Source: Gallionella sp.
Lineage (GTDB): Bacteria; Pseudomonadota; Gammaproteobacteria; Burkholderiales; Gallionellaceae
NCBI GenBank assembly: GCA_023259035.1
Contig: JAHFRA010000022.1
Coordinates: 1 to 47,759 of the forward strand
Length of the DNA: 47,759 nucleotides
Reading direction: 5' to 3'
Part shown: positions 16,164-25,670 of the stretch, one piece after another
Numbering within the stretch: the stretch's first letter is position 1
Layout: the number at the start of each line of letters is the position of its first letter
Translations under genes and position numbers: made by a program
Notes under the pieces: generated by a model
What the model saw: only the letters and a program-made list of their open reading frames with translations
Told to the model about the DNA's origin: nothing
Databases searched by the model: none

Positions 16164-17771
16164 CTACATCAACCACTCGAACCCCACCTGCTCATAGTCC
16201 TCTCCCTCTGCGATGAGCTTGGTGAGTTTTATGTCGCGGCTCTTCTCGCCCATCATCACTTGGTAGAGTGTATCGGCCACGAAACTGCCTGATTCCATCA
16301 GCATGGTGGCGTTCAGGTAAGCGTTATGTTCGTCCGGCAGCAAGATGATGGGCAGGTAGTCGTAAGCAAACGAGCCGGAGCTGCTTTCCCAGTTGGATGC
16401 GAGTTCTGCACCTTTGCCGAGGACGCGCAACCAAACCGATACAGGTCTCTTGGCGAGCAGTTCGATACCGACGTGGATTTTGCCGTCGCTATCGGTGTGT
16501 AATCGCCGAATCATGCCCACCCACCATTGCTGCCCGCTCTGCGGCTTGATGGCGCACAGGTCGCCGATTTTAACCCACCCTCCCTGGCCTCCTGTCAGTG
16601 TTGCGCCGATGCCTGCCGTGCTCATGTCCGAGATATTCCAGGCCTCGGTGGTGTAGGCAATGTCGGCGGCAGCGGCGAGGCCGATCTTCGCGCGCGAGGC
16701 GCCTGCATCTTCTTCGGCAACATGCCCCGCGTTGATGTGCGTCACTATCTGGCTGATCACGCGAAAGCCGCGCGTCACTTCGATGGTGGCATTGATGTCT
16801 CTTCGCTCCATATGTCGGTGTGGTGGCTCTGCCGCCCAATAGATCATCAGGTGTTTGAGTACAGTGAGTTTGCCTGCGGGAGTGAAGTCGCTGCCAAAGC
16901 GGCGCTCCTGCCAGGCTGGATCATTCTCGTTCTGCTCTATGATTTTCTTCAGCGAGGGCAACGCTCTCGTTGAGCCAAAAAAACGATTGCTTGGTATCAC
17001 GGGCTGATCGTTTTCCATCTTGTGCGGTGGCGCATTCGCCGACAGGTCGAACAAGTATGGACAATCTGCATCTGCTGTCGATTTCAGATCGAAAAAGCTG
17101 CTCAAACGTCCGGCAATACGGTAGCTTACATCGATTTGATCGGCAGCCAAGGTAGCAGGAGACGAGATATAAAGCACCAGTGCGCGCAGCAATTCACGCT
17201 GCGAGTTGGTGTGGATGACGTGGCCGGGATAGGCAAACACCATGCTCTCGGCGCACTGCTCGGCTTCGGCGAACCGGTAGCAAGCGCAAAGCATTTGCCA
17301 GATACCTGGATCGACTTCGATATAGCGTATCAATTCCAATTCCATCTGCTCGGACACGGCACGCAATTGCCGAACGCAGATCAAGGAAATCCGCTCCTTG
17401 ATGCCGAAAGATCTTTTTTCAGTCCGTTGGTATTCGCAGATGCTCGCGGCATATGCCGCAGTCAATGCCTGAGCGAACGAGTGAATGCCTTGCCACAGAT
17501 GCAGCCCCTGAAAGTCGTGCAGATGCGGCGCACTCAGATAGCGTTGCAGCAGCTCTGCTTGGCGCGGTTGGCCTGCTTCATCGAGCAACATGATGGTGGC
17601 GGTGCGCAGTTCGGTGCTGAAACCCGCTGCGTTTTTGATCGAATCTAGCCAGAAGGTGATTTCCTCCAACGACTTTGGCACGTCGTCCTGCGCTAGCTCA
17701 TCCAATAGCCGCTTGGCTTCTTCCAGGTCATACATGGGGTGGTCAGGTTTTTCGCCAAACAGTTTGAACAC
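16164..17771 (-). CDS. Conserved protein with PilZ-like C-terminal region
   Basis: 535 residues, soluble, from a GTG start (MFKLFGEKPDHPMYDLEEAK) preceded by AAAAGG; a TTG three codons upstream is also possible. The first ~380 residues are helical and resemble the conserved betaproteobacterial family starting (M)FKLFG.K.DHP. The last ~150 residues contain GWVKIGDLCAIKP ... WWVGMIRRLHTDSDGKIHVGIELL, which resembles a PilZ c-di-GMP-binding fold, but a canonical RxxxR motif is not obvious. I do not know an established function. It is a lone gene, convergent with pstB; with the EAL-GGDEF protein it hints at c-di-GMP control. Confidence 0.7.
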   Translation of the reverse strand: MFKLFGEKPDHPMYDLEEAKRLLDELAQDDVPKSLEEITFWLDSIKNAAGFSTELRTATIMLLDEAGQPRQAELLQRYLSAPHLHDFQGLHLWQGIHSFAQALTAAYAASICEYQRTEKRSFGIKERISLICVRQLRAVSEQMELELIRYIEVDPGIWQMLCACYRFAEAEQCAESMVFAYPGHVIHTNSQRELLRALVLYISSPATLAADQIDVSYRIAGRLSSFFDLKSTADADCPYLFDLSANAPPHKMENDQPVIPSNRFFGSTRALPSLKKIIEQNENDPAWQERRFGSDFTPAGKLTVLKHLMIYWAAEPPHRHMERRDINATIEVTRGFRVISQIVTHINAGHVAEEDAGASRAKIGLAAAADIAYTTEAWNISDMSTAGIGATLTGGQGGWVKIGDLCAIKPQSGQQWWVGMIRRLHTDSDGKIHVGIELLAKRPVSVWLRVLGKGAELASNWESSSGSFAYDYLPIILLPDEHNAYLNATMLMESGSFVADTLYQVMMGEKSRDIKLTKLIAEGEDYEQVGFEWLM

Positions 17772-17981
17772 GATCCGCAATGCCTTTTAGTGATAATTAC
17801 ATGTGGATGATAAGGATAAAGCCGTGTGCCGCAAACAAAGTCCGGTTGAGTATTTATCATCGCTAACAGCCTTCCAGAAAGCGATCATTGCGTTTATGCG
17901 AACCGGCTGTGCCAACACGAACTCCTGTTCATTAACACAAACATTCCGACCCAGAATGATCGCGACAAGCTGATACTCAAT

Positions 17982-18842
17982 TTACTTGTTGAAACCGGAC
18001 AAGCGCTCCGCAGCTTTCACAGTATTCGCCACCAGCATGGTGATGGTCATCGGCCCAACGCCGCCGGGAACCGGGGTAATGTAGCCAGCCACTTCTTTCA
18101 CGCTGGCGAAGTCCACATCGCCGACCAGTTTGCCTTCCGCGTTGCGATTGATTCCGACATCGATCACTGCAGCGCCCGGTTTGACCATGCCGCCGGTGAT
18201 GAAGTTGGCCTTGCCAACTGCCGCCACCAGTATGTCTGCATCGCGGGTGTGCTTGGCTAAATCTATGGTCTTGGAAGTGCAGATTGTCACGGTGGCGTTC
18301 TTGTGCAACAGCAGCAGAGCCATCGGTTTGCCGACGATGTTGCTGCGGCCCACGATCACGGCATGCTTGCCTTCGATTGCGATGCCGGTCTTTTCCAGCA
18401 GCACCATTACGCCGAAAGGGGTGCAGGAAGGGAAGGGCGTTTCGCCCGTCACCAGCGCGCCGACATTTTTCTGGTGGAAGCCATCCACGTCCTTGTCCGG
18501 GTTGATTGCTTCGATGACTTTATGCGCATTCAGGTGTTTGGGCAGCGGCAGTTGCACGAGGATGCCGTGTATCTTCGGGTCGTTGTTCAAAGCGGAGATT
18601 TTCGCCAGCAGCGCGGCTTCCGGTGTGTCGGACGGCATGACGATGTGCTCGGAATGCAACCCCAGTTCGGCACAGGCCTTCACCTTGTTGGCGACATACA
18701 CCTTGGAGGCTGCATCCTCGCCGACGATGATGACCGCCATCCCGGGCGTGATGCCGCGCGCCTTCAATGCATCGGCGCGCACCTTCCATTCGGCGCGTAC
18801 TTCCTGAGCGATGGCTTTGCCATCGATGATCTGTGCTGTCAT
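17982..18842 (-). CDS. folD: Methylenetetrahydrofolate dehydrogenase / cyclohydrolase
   Basis: 286 residues. Catalytic Y49xxxK53 (YVANK), the GILVQLPLP and [10 protein letters not shown] motifs, the NADP-binding GRSNIVGKP loop and the C-terminal [11 protein letters not shown] are all present. It converts 5,10-methylene-THF to 10-formyl-THF in two steps, in the cytoplasm, feeding purine and fMet synthesis. It stands alone on the minus strand. No clear terminator is seen in the ~200 bp downstream. Confidence 0.97.
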   Translation of the reverse strand: MTAQIIDGKAIAQEVRAEWKVRADALKARGITPGMAVIIVGEDAASKVYVANKVKACAELGLHSEHIVMPSDTPEAALLAKISALNNDPKIHGILVQLPLPKHLNAHKVIEAINPDKDVDGFHQKNVGALVTGETPFPSCTPFGVMVLLEKTGIAIEGKHAVIVGRSNIVGKPMALLLLHKNATVTICTSKTIDLAKHTRDADILVAAVGKANFITGGMVKPGAAVIDVGINRNAEGKLVGDVDFASVKEVAGYITPVPGGVGPMTITMLVANTVKAAERLSGFNK

Positions 18843-19140
18843 TACGTTTCCTTGCCGGGTAAAAATTAGAATTCAGATTTGGGTTGAAGCGGTGCGTGAA
18901 TTGTAGCATTGGCTGGCGCGAAAATTAGCTCGCAATAAAGAGCATAGCGGATGCACCCATTTACAAATAAAGCGGCTTGTTTTCGGAGAGTTCGATTTTT
19001 ATCTTCGTGATCGTTCCCGCGCTCTTGGCGCGCGGACAACACGCTTTTGATGTTAAGCGTAGCTCGCCGATTTTGCTTTTCTGCGCCGTAATACCCCGTG
19101 GTCTTGCCACGGGGATAGGCGCAGGGCGAGCGAAGCAAAT
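18843..19140. other. Intergenic region between two minus-strand genes
   Basis: Contains an 8-bp hairpin CCCCGTGG/CCACGGGG (19094-19101 with 19107-19114, loop TCTTG) about 30 nt past the stop of the minus-strand gene at 19141. It could help end that transcript but has no T tract. Nothing else is recognisable. Confidence 0.4.
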
Positions 19141-20058
19141 TTATTCGTACATCGCCTTGCCATCGTTCAGGTTAAGCCAGCCCTTCACGATACGATACAG
19201 CACCCAGATCGCATCAGCGATGAGGATGAAAATGCCCACCACCACGACCACAAGCACCACCCCCAACACACCCCACAGAAACGACCACCAGAAGGTGCGT
19301 ATCTGCCAGAGAAAATGCGACTCCAGCCAAGTGTCTGCCACCTCTTCGCGTTTCACATAATTCACTATAACGGCGGCGATGAAAGTGATTCCCACCAGAA
19401 AGGATGCCGCTTGCAGCGCATATACTAATGCGGCCAATTGTCTTGCAGAATGTTCAGGTTCCCCTTCAACCGGATTTGCCATGCCACTCCCCTTTGTCTC
19501 ACCCTCGCTACCGGATGCACTGTTTTTGAAATAGACCCATGCGCCAAGTCCCAAACCCGCGCTGAACGACAGGATTATTGCGCCGATGCCGCCCAAGATC
19601 ATGCCGAAGCTCTTGAAAAAATTTCCTTCCCCAACGGAAAATACCCGTGCAGAAAATTCACCTTCGGCAGCAATCTCATATTTTCCTGGTTCAGGAGCTA
19701 TGAAAGCAGCTATGGCAACCCGCTCGGTATCACCAATCGAGGCCGTTGCACCGTTGGAGCCACTTACCGCCACGGCTCCATTGGGCCCTTTCACCCGGAA
19801 ATTTACCCCGTCCGGCAATCGCTTACCGGTTGAATAGGTTCGCCCCTCGAACACGGCGTGGTAGTCGTGCCAAAGCGTGTAATCACCCGGAACAGTCACT
19901 TCAAAAGAAAGGCGACCGGGGCCAATGAATTGCTCGACATGAATAATCATGACGAAACCCCGCCAAACCATTATCGAACCGGCGGTCAAACCGGCAATCA
20001 TGATTATCCCGGCAACCAGATACCAAAGCGTGCTCCGTTGCGGCTCTGTTTGAGACAC
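19141..20058 (-). CDS. Membrane protein with periplasmic domain and DUF4870-like C-terminus
   Basis: 305 residues from a GTG start. One N-terminal helix (~10-35), a region of ~115 residues with beta-rich periplasmic character (GPGRLSFEVTVPGDYTLWHDY ... APEPGKYEIAAEGEF), a second helix (~150-172), a linker, then three helices with ESHFLWQIRTFWWSFLWGVLG. That last stretch matches the widespread DUF4870/Tic20-like small membrane family, which usually stands alone; here it is joined to an extra N-terminal part. Function unknown. The next gene upstream (20134) is also a small membrane protein on the same strand. Confidence 0.7.
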   Translation of the reverse strand: MSQTEPQRSTLWYLVAGIIMIAGLTAGSIMVWRGFVMIIHVEQFIGPGRLSFEVTVPGDYTLWHDYHAVFEGRTYSTGKRLPDGVNFRVKGPNGAVAVSGSNGATASIGDTERVAIAAFIAPEPGKYEIAAEGEFSARVFSVGEGNFFKSFGMILGGIGAIILSFSAGLGLGAWVYFKNSASGSEGETKGSGMANPVEGEPEHSARQLAALVYALQAASFLVGITFIAAVIVNYVKREEVADTWLESHFLWQIRTFWWSFLWGVLGVVLVVVVVGIFILIADAIWVLYRIVKGWLNLNDGKAMYE

Positions 20059-20133
20059 GATTTACCTACACCGCAGTGGCGACATAACGATGCAATAGTG
20101 TAGCCATTGTGAAGTTATGATGACTGCATTGAC

Positions 20134-20928
20134 TCACTCACCTGCACATTTTGCAATAGCTGCGTTGGATGACAGATTCAAGCAGTCTCTTCGATCAGCA
20201 GGTACATGACTCATCGGTCGTGAGGCTGGTTTTTTGACTGCACTATTAATATTGCGCGGTGATTTTGCCGAAGCTTTCGGGTCAGCGACTGCAATCGTCG
20301 CTAAAGGCGGCTGATGAGTTTGAACGGGTGCTGCATGTACATTGGTCACAGCTATCGGTGACGCAGGTGATGGTGTTGCATTTTCCTTAACTGGCGGCTG
20401 TTGTATTGCTCCTGACGTAGCGACAGTAGAGGAGGGGGTAGCTGCAGATGGAGCGATTGAGGCAGGCGTGGCGCTTGGGGCAGATGCGGTAACAGGTGGT
20501 GTCAGTACCGAAGGCTTGGCATCACTTGTTGCGGGCATTGCTTGTGCTGACAGCGCCATCTTGGCTTCTGCTTCTTGAACCCGAATCTGATAACTCTTAT
20601 ATGCGGGTATTGCAACCGCAGCAAGAATCCCAAGAATAAAAACAATCCAGACAAACCCCAAGATAACTCCCCAGAAAGACCACTTCTTCTGGACTCTATT
20701 GAAGTGCTCCACACTATCCCAACGTTTATTACGCCACGCCCACTCACGCCCCTTGAATCCCAGAACAAATGTCATGATAAACCCAATGAGGGGCACAAAG
20801 ACAAGCAATCCAATCCAGGTTCGATTAAAAACGGCCCATATCCAGTTGAGCAAAAATGCCCCCCATGACCAACCCTTTATCCCTTCTGGAACGCTTGCGG
20901 TTTTGCCTTGCCCTGATGTGTTTTCCAT
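20134..20928 (-). CDS. Membrane protein with Ala/Pro/Thr-rich tail
   Basis: 264 residues; GGAGGA directly upstream fixes the ATG at 20928. Residues ~10-60 (GIKGWSWGAFLLNWIWAVFN) resemble the DUF2628-type membrane region with two helices, followed by a third helix (VWIVFILGILAAVAIPAYKSYQ) reminiscent of a pilin N-terminal helix but lacking a prepilin peptidase site. Residues ~115-225 are low complexity Ala/Pro/Ser/Thr, likely periplasmic and extended. The tail ends in RRDCLNLSSNAAIAKCAGE with two cysteines that could form a disulfide. Function unknown. Confidence 0.65.
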   Translation of the reverse strand: MENTSGQGKTASVPEGIKGWSWGAFLLNWIWAVFNRTWIGLLVFVPLIGFIMTFVLGFKGREWAWRNKRWDSVEHFNRVQKKWSFWGVILGFVWIVFILGILAAVAIPAYKSYQIRVQEAEAKMALSAQAMPATSDAKPSVLTPPVTASAPSATPASIAPSAATPSSTVATSGAIQQPPVKENATPSPASPIAVTNVHAAPVQTHQPPLATIAVADPKASAKSPRNINSAVKKPASRPMSHVPADRRDCLNLSSNAAIAKCAGE

Positions 20929-21199
20929 GGTGATCCTCCAACGCATTGATGAAAAAAACTTCAGCCGCACAACCAACGCCGAAGGCCAATTACGAGGTGT
21001 AACGATAGGATGGTGGTTTGGTATAACGCTTTCGCTTCGCAAGCTACAACGTTAGCGTCTGGCAGTCAATGTACCAAATTATCTAGACCGGTCGAATTAG
21101 CATATTCAAAATTGCTGGGAGTGCATGAATTGTAGTGCTGGCCGATGGGTTCGGCATGAGGAATCATTTTGCCTGCTGTCAGGTGTTAGCAGTAACTGG

Positions 21200-21748
21200 T
21201 CAGAACTGCGGCTTATCCGGTGTGTTCTGGTAGTTCTCGACCCCGGACATGATTTCCGCCCTGGCTTCCTCGATGCCGTGCCAGCCGCCTATTTTTACCC
21301 ACTTGTTGGGTTCGAGGTCTTTGTAATGCTCGAAGAAATGGGAAATTTGCCTGAGGGTGATTTCGGGTAATTCGTTATGGTTTTTCAAGCCACGGTACAG
21401 GGTGGAGAGTTTATCAACGGGTACGGCGAGAACCTTGGCATCCATTCCCGCCTCATCTTCCATCTTGAGCACGGCAAGAGGACGGCAGCGCACCACAACG
21501 CCAGTGTTCAATGGCACGGGCGTGATGACCAGCACGTCCACCGGGTCGCCGTCATCAGACAGGGTGTGAGGGATGTAGCCGTAGTTGCACGGATAGTGCA
21601 TTGCGGTATTCATGAAGCGGTCGACAAAGATCGCTCCCGATTCCTTGTCTATTTCGTATTTAACCGGCTCCCCATGCATCGGGATCTCGATGATCACATT
21701 GAAATCGTCGGGTAAATTTTTCCCGGAAGGGACTTTATTCAGGCTCAT
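21200..21748 (-). CDS. ppa: Inorganic pyrophosphatase, soluble family I
   Basis: 182 residues. Active-site motifs [34 protein letters not shown] (with the metal-binding Asp cluster) and the C-terminal [10 protein letters not shown] are present; length matches the bacterial hexameric enzyme (~175-180). It hydrolyses cytoplasmic PPi to two phosphates, pulling biosynthetic reactions. ATG at 21748 is preferred over one three codons upstream, which homologues lack. It is in the same region as hppA and pfp, the two other PPi-handling enzymes. Confidence 0.97.
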   Translation of the reverse strand: MSLNKVPSGKNLPDDFNVIIEIPMHGEPVKYEIDKESGAIFVDRFMNTAMHYPCNYGYIPHTLSDDGDPVDVLVITPVPLNTGVVVRCRPLAVLKMEDEAGMDAKVLAVPVDKLSTLYRGLKNHNELPEITLRQISHFFEHYKDLEPNKWVKIGGWHGIEEARAEIMSGVENYQNTPDKPQF

Positions 21749-21866
21749 AATATGCAAGTCTCTGGTGTGTTGGGAAAGGTGCGGATTCTAGCATCGGTCG
21801 GCTTTGTCAGCGCAACCGGAACGGCGCAGTTGAGGTGCGAAGGAGAAGCAGTGCAGTTCGGCTGGA

Positions 21867-23492
21867 TCAGACGGAAACCAGCTCACCTTCTTCATTTTGA
21901 TGGAAAATCGCGCCTTCCTTGTCCTCTTCCGTCTTGTAGCAATGCAAGCCCATATGTATTTCGGTGCCGCCGAAAATATGTTTTTCTGCTATCACCTGCG
22001 CCCCATTGGCGAGATCGATTTCTTGATGCAGTTCGATTTCAATTTCCCTGAATATTTGGATTTCAGTGTTGAGCGCATCGCGCGTTGCCTCCGCAGCTTC
22101 GATGGATTCAAGCGGTATCCGACCGGGGTTCAAACGCGCCAATTCGAGCAGTTTGATAATGTCGGCAAGCTTTTGTTCCGAGGCTTCACGAGATTTGATG
22201 GTGTTGTGATAGCTTTCATGGAGCAGCTGATCTGCTCCTGCAATGATTATCGTTTTTACGTCGGAAGATGAGCCGATGATTTGTGCCTTGACCAGCATCG
22301 TGGCGCGGGCGACGCCACCGATGATTTCGCCCTTGCGACTGCCTTTGTCGCCGACAACAATCTGGTGCCCGGCAGTCAATTCGCTTTGCATCGCGACATC
22401 GTGGATAAAAATGCCTTTTTTGGCCGAGATGTGGGTGTTCTGCACAAAGCGTGCTGTGCATGTGCCATCGCATTTGATGGTGGCGGGGTATCTTTCGGTC
22501 AGCTCTGCGTGTTGCTCCGAACTCCCAATGATCCCGCCTTTGACGATAATATCGCCACCCGCTTCCAGCATGGCATCTTCGATTGTGCCGTCGACATAGA
22601 TATCGCCGGTAGCTTTGATGGACATGTCTGCATGAACATCACCGGATACATGCACCGTTCCGTCAAAGGAGATATTGCCGACGTGCAGGTCGACATCCTG
22701 AACGCTATAGATCGGATCGATCGACACGCCGTTTTTTAATACCGACGGGCAACCGGAGATTGCGGCAATCAGCATGTTGGGATCTTTTGGGTCGGGGATC
22801 ACGCCATCCAGCTTGGCCGCGAATGCGATTTTTTTGCCGGGCCTGACTGGCAGGGTCTTCCCGGTTACTGTTTCACCGGGTGTGCCACTAGTCGGCGGGA
22901 TAAGCCGCATCAGTGCGTCACCGGCATGCACAGTAACAATTTCGCCGAGATCGCGAAAGTCGGCCAAGCCATGCGTATCCAGGTGAGGGCTTCTGGTTTT
23001 CATACTGGGAACGAGGCTTTCAATTTTTCCGTCTGCGCCAGCCACGGGCGCTTTGCCATGGGCAATCAGTATGTCGTTGCCGCCTTCACGAAGCGCCTTG
23101 TCGATGGCTTCAAGATCGAGGGGGACGCTGATTGCCTTGCGTTCGGCTTCCTGCAGAACACTTTGCCGTTGAACCGGAGCGCCGCCGAGAGGCAGTGTGC
23201 AGCTTAGATAAGCGGCCAGAAGATCGGCGTCGATGCGGATAGCAAACTGCCCGTCCAATGCATCGCCAACCTTGATTTCAAAAGCCTCGCCGATATTGTA
23301 CTTGGCTGTTGCCTCTTCCAGAGCATGCTGGTGAATGCGATACCCGCCAAATCCTGCCGCGTTGATGGCCTGCATGAGTTCATCAAGCGTAATGGCATTC
23401 GTGTTGCCTTCCGGGGCGAACGAGGCCATCACTTCTTGACCTGTTCCACCCGGATGGATGGAAAGGGATTTCAAGTGCGCATCTTCCGGCAT
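21867..23492 (-). CDS. FapA-domain (DUF342) protein
   Basis: 541 residues, no membrane segment. The middle part (~230-420) is a run of short parallel beta-helix repeats (ISFDGTVHVSGDVHADMSIKATGDIYVDGTIEDAMLEAGGDIIVKGGIIGS), typical of the FapA/DUF342 family. The C-terminal part is a coiled-coil-prone helix (SREASEQKLADIIKLLELARL) followed by the family's closing beta segments (GGTEIHMGLHCYK). Family members are linked to flagellar, pilus or cell-envelope control in other bacteria, but no fixed function can be given here. AAGGGG precedes the ATG. Sits between ppa and hppA on the same strand. Confidence 0.85.
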   Translation of the reverse strand: MPEDAHLKSLSIHPGGTGQEVMASFAPEGNTNAITLDELMQAINAAGFGGYRIHQHALEEATAKYNIGEAFEIKVGDALDGQFAIRIDADLLAAYLSCTLPLGGAPVQRQSVLQEAERKAISVPLDLEAIDKALREGGNDILIAHGKAPVAGADGKIESLVPSMKTRSPHLDTHGLADFRDLGEIVTVHAGDALMRLIPPTSGTPGETVTGKTLPVRPGKKIAFAAKLDGVIPDPKDPNMLIAAISGCPSVLKNGVSIDPIYSVQDVDLHVGNISFDGTVHVSGDVHADMSIKATGDIYVDGTIEDAMLEAGGDIIVKGGIIGSSEQHAELTERYPATIKCDGTCTARFVQNTHISAKKGIFIHDVAMQSELTAGHQIVVGDKGSRKGEIIGGVARATMLVKAQIIGSSSDVKTIIIAGADQLLHESYHNTIKSREASEQKLADIIKLLELARLNPGRIPLESIEAAEATRDALNTEIQIFREIEIELHQEIDLANGAQVIAEKHIFGGTEIHMGLHCYKTEEDKEGAIFHQNEEGELVSV

Positions 23493-23559
23493 CGCTTGTC
23501 CCCTTAGTCCATCTCCATCCCGAGCCGCAATGGCTCGCGCGGTATTTTCGAAAGTCTAT

Positions 23560-25596
23560 TTACAGCAGTGGCACAATCATCAGCGCGACGATGTTGATGA
23601 TCTTGATTAGCGGGTTCACCGCAGGGCCCGCGGTGTCCTTGTAGGGATCGCCGACGGTGTCGCCGGTCACTGCGGCCTTGTGCGCATCCGAACCTTTTCC
23701 GCCATAGTTGCCTTCCTCGATATATTTCTTCGCGTTGTCCCATGCGCCGCCGCCGGTGGTCATCGAGATCGCGACGAAGATGCCGGTGACGATGGTGCCG
23801 ACCAGCACGCCACCCAGCGCTTGCGCACCGAGGGTCAGGCCGACGATCACCGGAACGGCGACGGGCAGCAGAGAAGGAACGATCATTTCCCTGATTGCGG
23901 CCTTGGTCAGCATGTCTACACAGGTGCCGTATTCCGGCTTGCCGGTGCCTTCCATGATGCCGGGGATTTCCTTGAACTGGCGGCGTACTTCGACCACTAC
24001 CGAACCGGCGGCGCGGCCGACGGCTTCCATGCCCATCGCGGCGAACAGGTAAGGCACCATGCCGCCGATGAACAGGCCGATGATGACCATGTGGTTGGAC
24101 AGGTCGAAAGTCAGCGCTGCGCTGCCATGACTGGAAAGCGCATGGGTGTAGTCGGCGAAGAGAACTAAAGCAGCCAATCCGGCGGAACCGATGGCGTAGC
24201 CCTTGGTCACGGCCTTGGTGGTGTTACCCACTGCGTCGAGCGGGTCGGTGATGTTGCGGATCGAGTCGGGCAGGCCGGCCATTTCAGCAATGCCACCGGC
24301 GTTGTCGGTGATCGGGCCGTAAGCGTCGAGCGCCACGATGATACCGGCCATCGACAGCATCGAAGTCGCGGCGATGGCGATACCATACAGGCCGCCCAGA
24401 TGGTGGGCGCCCCAGATCGCCAGACATACGGCAAGCACCGGTGCAGCGGTGGATTTCATCGACACGCCGAGACCGGCGATGACGTTGGTGCCGTGGCCGG
24501 TGGTGGAGGCTTGTGCAATGTGACGCACCGGGCTGAACTCGGTGGCGGTGTAATACTCGGTGATCCACACCATCGCCGCAGTCAGCGCCAGACCGATCAG
24601 TGAAGCCAGATACAGATTCATCGACGTCACCAGCTTGTCGCCGATCATCACGCCTTCGCCCAGAATCCAGGTGGTCACCGGGTAGAACGAGACCACCGCC
24701 AGCACGCCGGACACGATCAGGCCGCGATACAGCGCGTTCATGATCTTGCCGCCTTCACGCGTATTGACGAAGAAGGTGCCGATGATCGAAGCGATAATGG
24801 AGACACCGCCCAGCACCAGCGGATAGATCACCGCGTTCGGGGAACCGGTAATCATCAGGCCGCCCAGCACCATCGTGGCGATGATGGTCACGGCGTAGGT
24901 TTCAAACAGGTCGGCGGCCATACCGGCGCAGTCGCCGACGTTGTCGCCGACGTTGTCGGCGATTACCGCCGGGTTGCGCGGGTCGTCCTCGGGGATGCCG
25001 GCTTCGACCTTGCCCACCAGGTCGGCGCCAACGTCAGCGCCCTTGGTGAAAATGCCGCCGCCGAGGCGGGCGAAGATGGAAATCAGCGAGCTGCCGAAAG
25101 CCAGTCCCACCAGAGAATGAGTTGCATCGGCGGTACTGGCGCCCATCGCCAGAGTGAGGAAAGCATAATAACCAGCCACGCCCAGCAGGCCCAGACCGAC
25201 CACCAGCAGGCCGGTAATCGCACCGCCCTTGAAGGCGACATTGAGGGCGGCATTCAGCCCTTCGCTGGCGGCCTGTGCGGTGCGCACGTTGGCGCGCACC
25301 GATACGTTCATGCCGATGTAACCGGTGAGGCCAGACAGAATCGCACCCAGCGCAAAGCCGACGGCAGTTTTCCAGCCCAGCGCGACGAAGATGACAACCA
25401 GCAGAATTACGCCGACGATGCCAATGGTGGTGTATTGCCGATTGAGGTAGGCCGATGCGCCTTCCTGCACAGCAGCGGAAATTTCCCGCATTCTGTCATT
25501 GCCGGTCGGCAGACCCAAAATCCATTTAATCGAAATCGCCCCATACAGGAGCGCCGCAAACGCGCATAACAGTGTAAATATCAGACCACCAGACAT
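23560..25596 (-). CDS. hppA: Proton-pumping membrane pyrophosphatase, K+-independent type
   Basis: 678 residues with about 16 membrane helices. PPi-binding motifs [23 protein letters not shown] (around 183-205), [19 protein letters not shown] (214-232) and the C-terminal [18 protein letters not shown] are intact. At the subtype position the sequence is [10 protein letters not shown] with Lys at about 461 and Thr at 464; K+-dependent enzymes have Ala and Gly/Ala there, so this should be a K+-independent H+ pump. It converts PPi energy to a proton gradient. CAGGAGGGG precedes the ATG at 25596. pfp lies just upstream. Confidence 0.96.
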   Translation of the reverse strand: MSGGLIFTLLCAFAALLYGAISIKWILGLPTGNDRMREISAAVQEGASAYLNRQYTTIGIVGVILLVVIFVALGWKTAVGFALGAILSGLTGYIGMNVSVRANVRTAQAASEGLNAALNVAFKGGAITGLLVVGLGLLGVAGYYAFLTLAMGASTADATHSLVGLAFGSSLISIFARLGGGIFTKGADVGADLVGKVEAGIPEDDPRNPAVIADNVGDNVGDCAGMAADLFETYAVTIIATMVLGGLMITGSPNAVIYPLVLGGVSIIASIIGTFFVNTREGGKIMNALYRGLIVSGVLAVVSFYPVTTWILGEGVMIGDKLVTSMNLYLASLIGLALTAAMVWITEYYTATEFSPVRHIAQASTTGHGTNVIAGLGVSMKSTAAPVLAVCLAIWGAHHLGGLYGIAIAATSMLSMAGIIVALDAYGPITDNAGGIAEMAGLPDSIRNITDPLDAVGNTTKAVTKGYAIGSAGLAALVLFADYTHALSSHGSAALTFDLSNHMVIIGLFIGGMVPYLFAAMGMEAVGRAAGSVVVEVRRQFKEIPGIMEGTGKPEYGTCVDMLTKAAIREMIVPSLLPVAVPVIVGLTLGAQALGGVLVGTIVTGIFVAISMTTGGGAWDNAKKYIEEGNYGGKGSDAHKAAVTGDTVGDPYKDTAGPAVNPLIKIINIVALMIVPLL

Positions 25597-25670
25597 AAAT
25601 TCCCCTCCTGAAGTTAAACCGGCCATTCAAAGCCGACAGATAGACAATACAGAAATATCAAACCCGCAAA

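Noticed and set aside
15952..16197. 81-codon plus-strand frame after pstB
   Set aside because: No ribosome site, no family resemblance, and overlap with the end of the convergent gene; listed only as part of the gap description.
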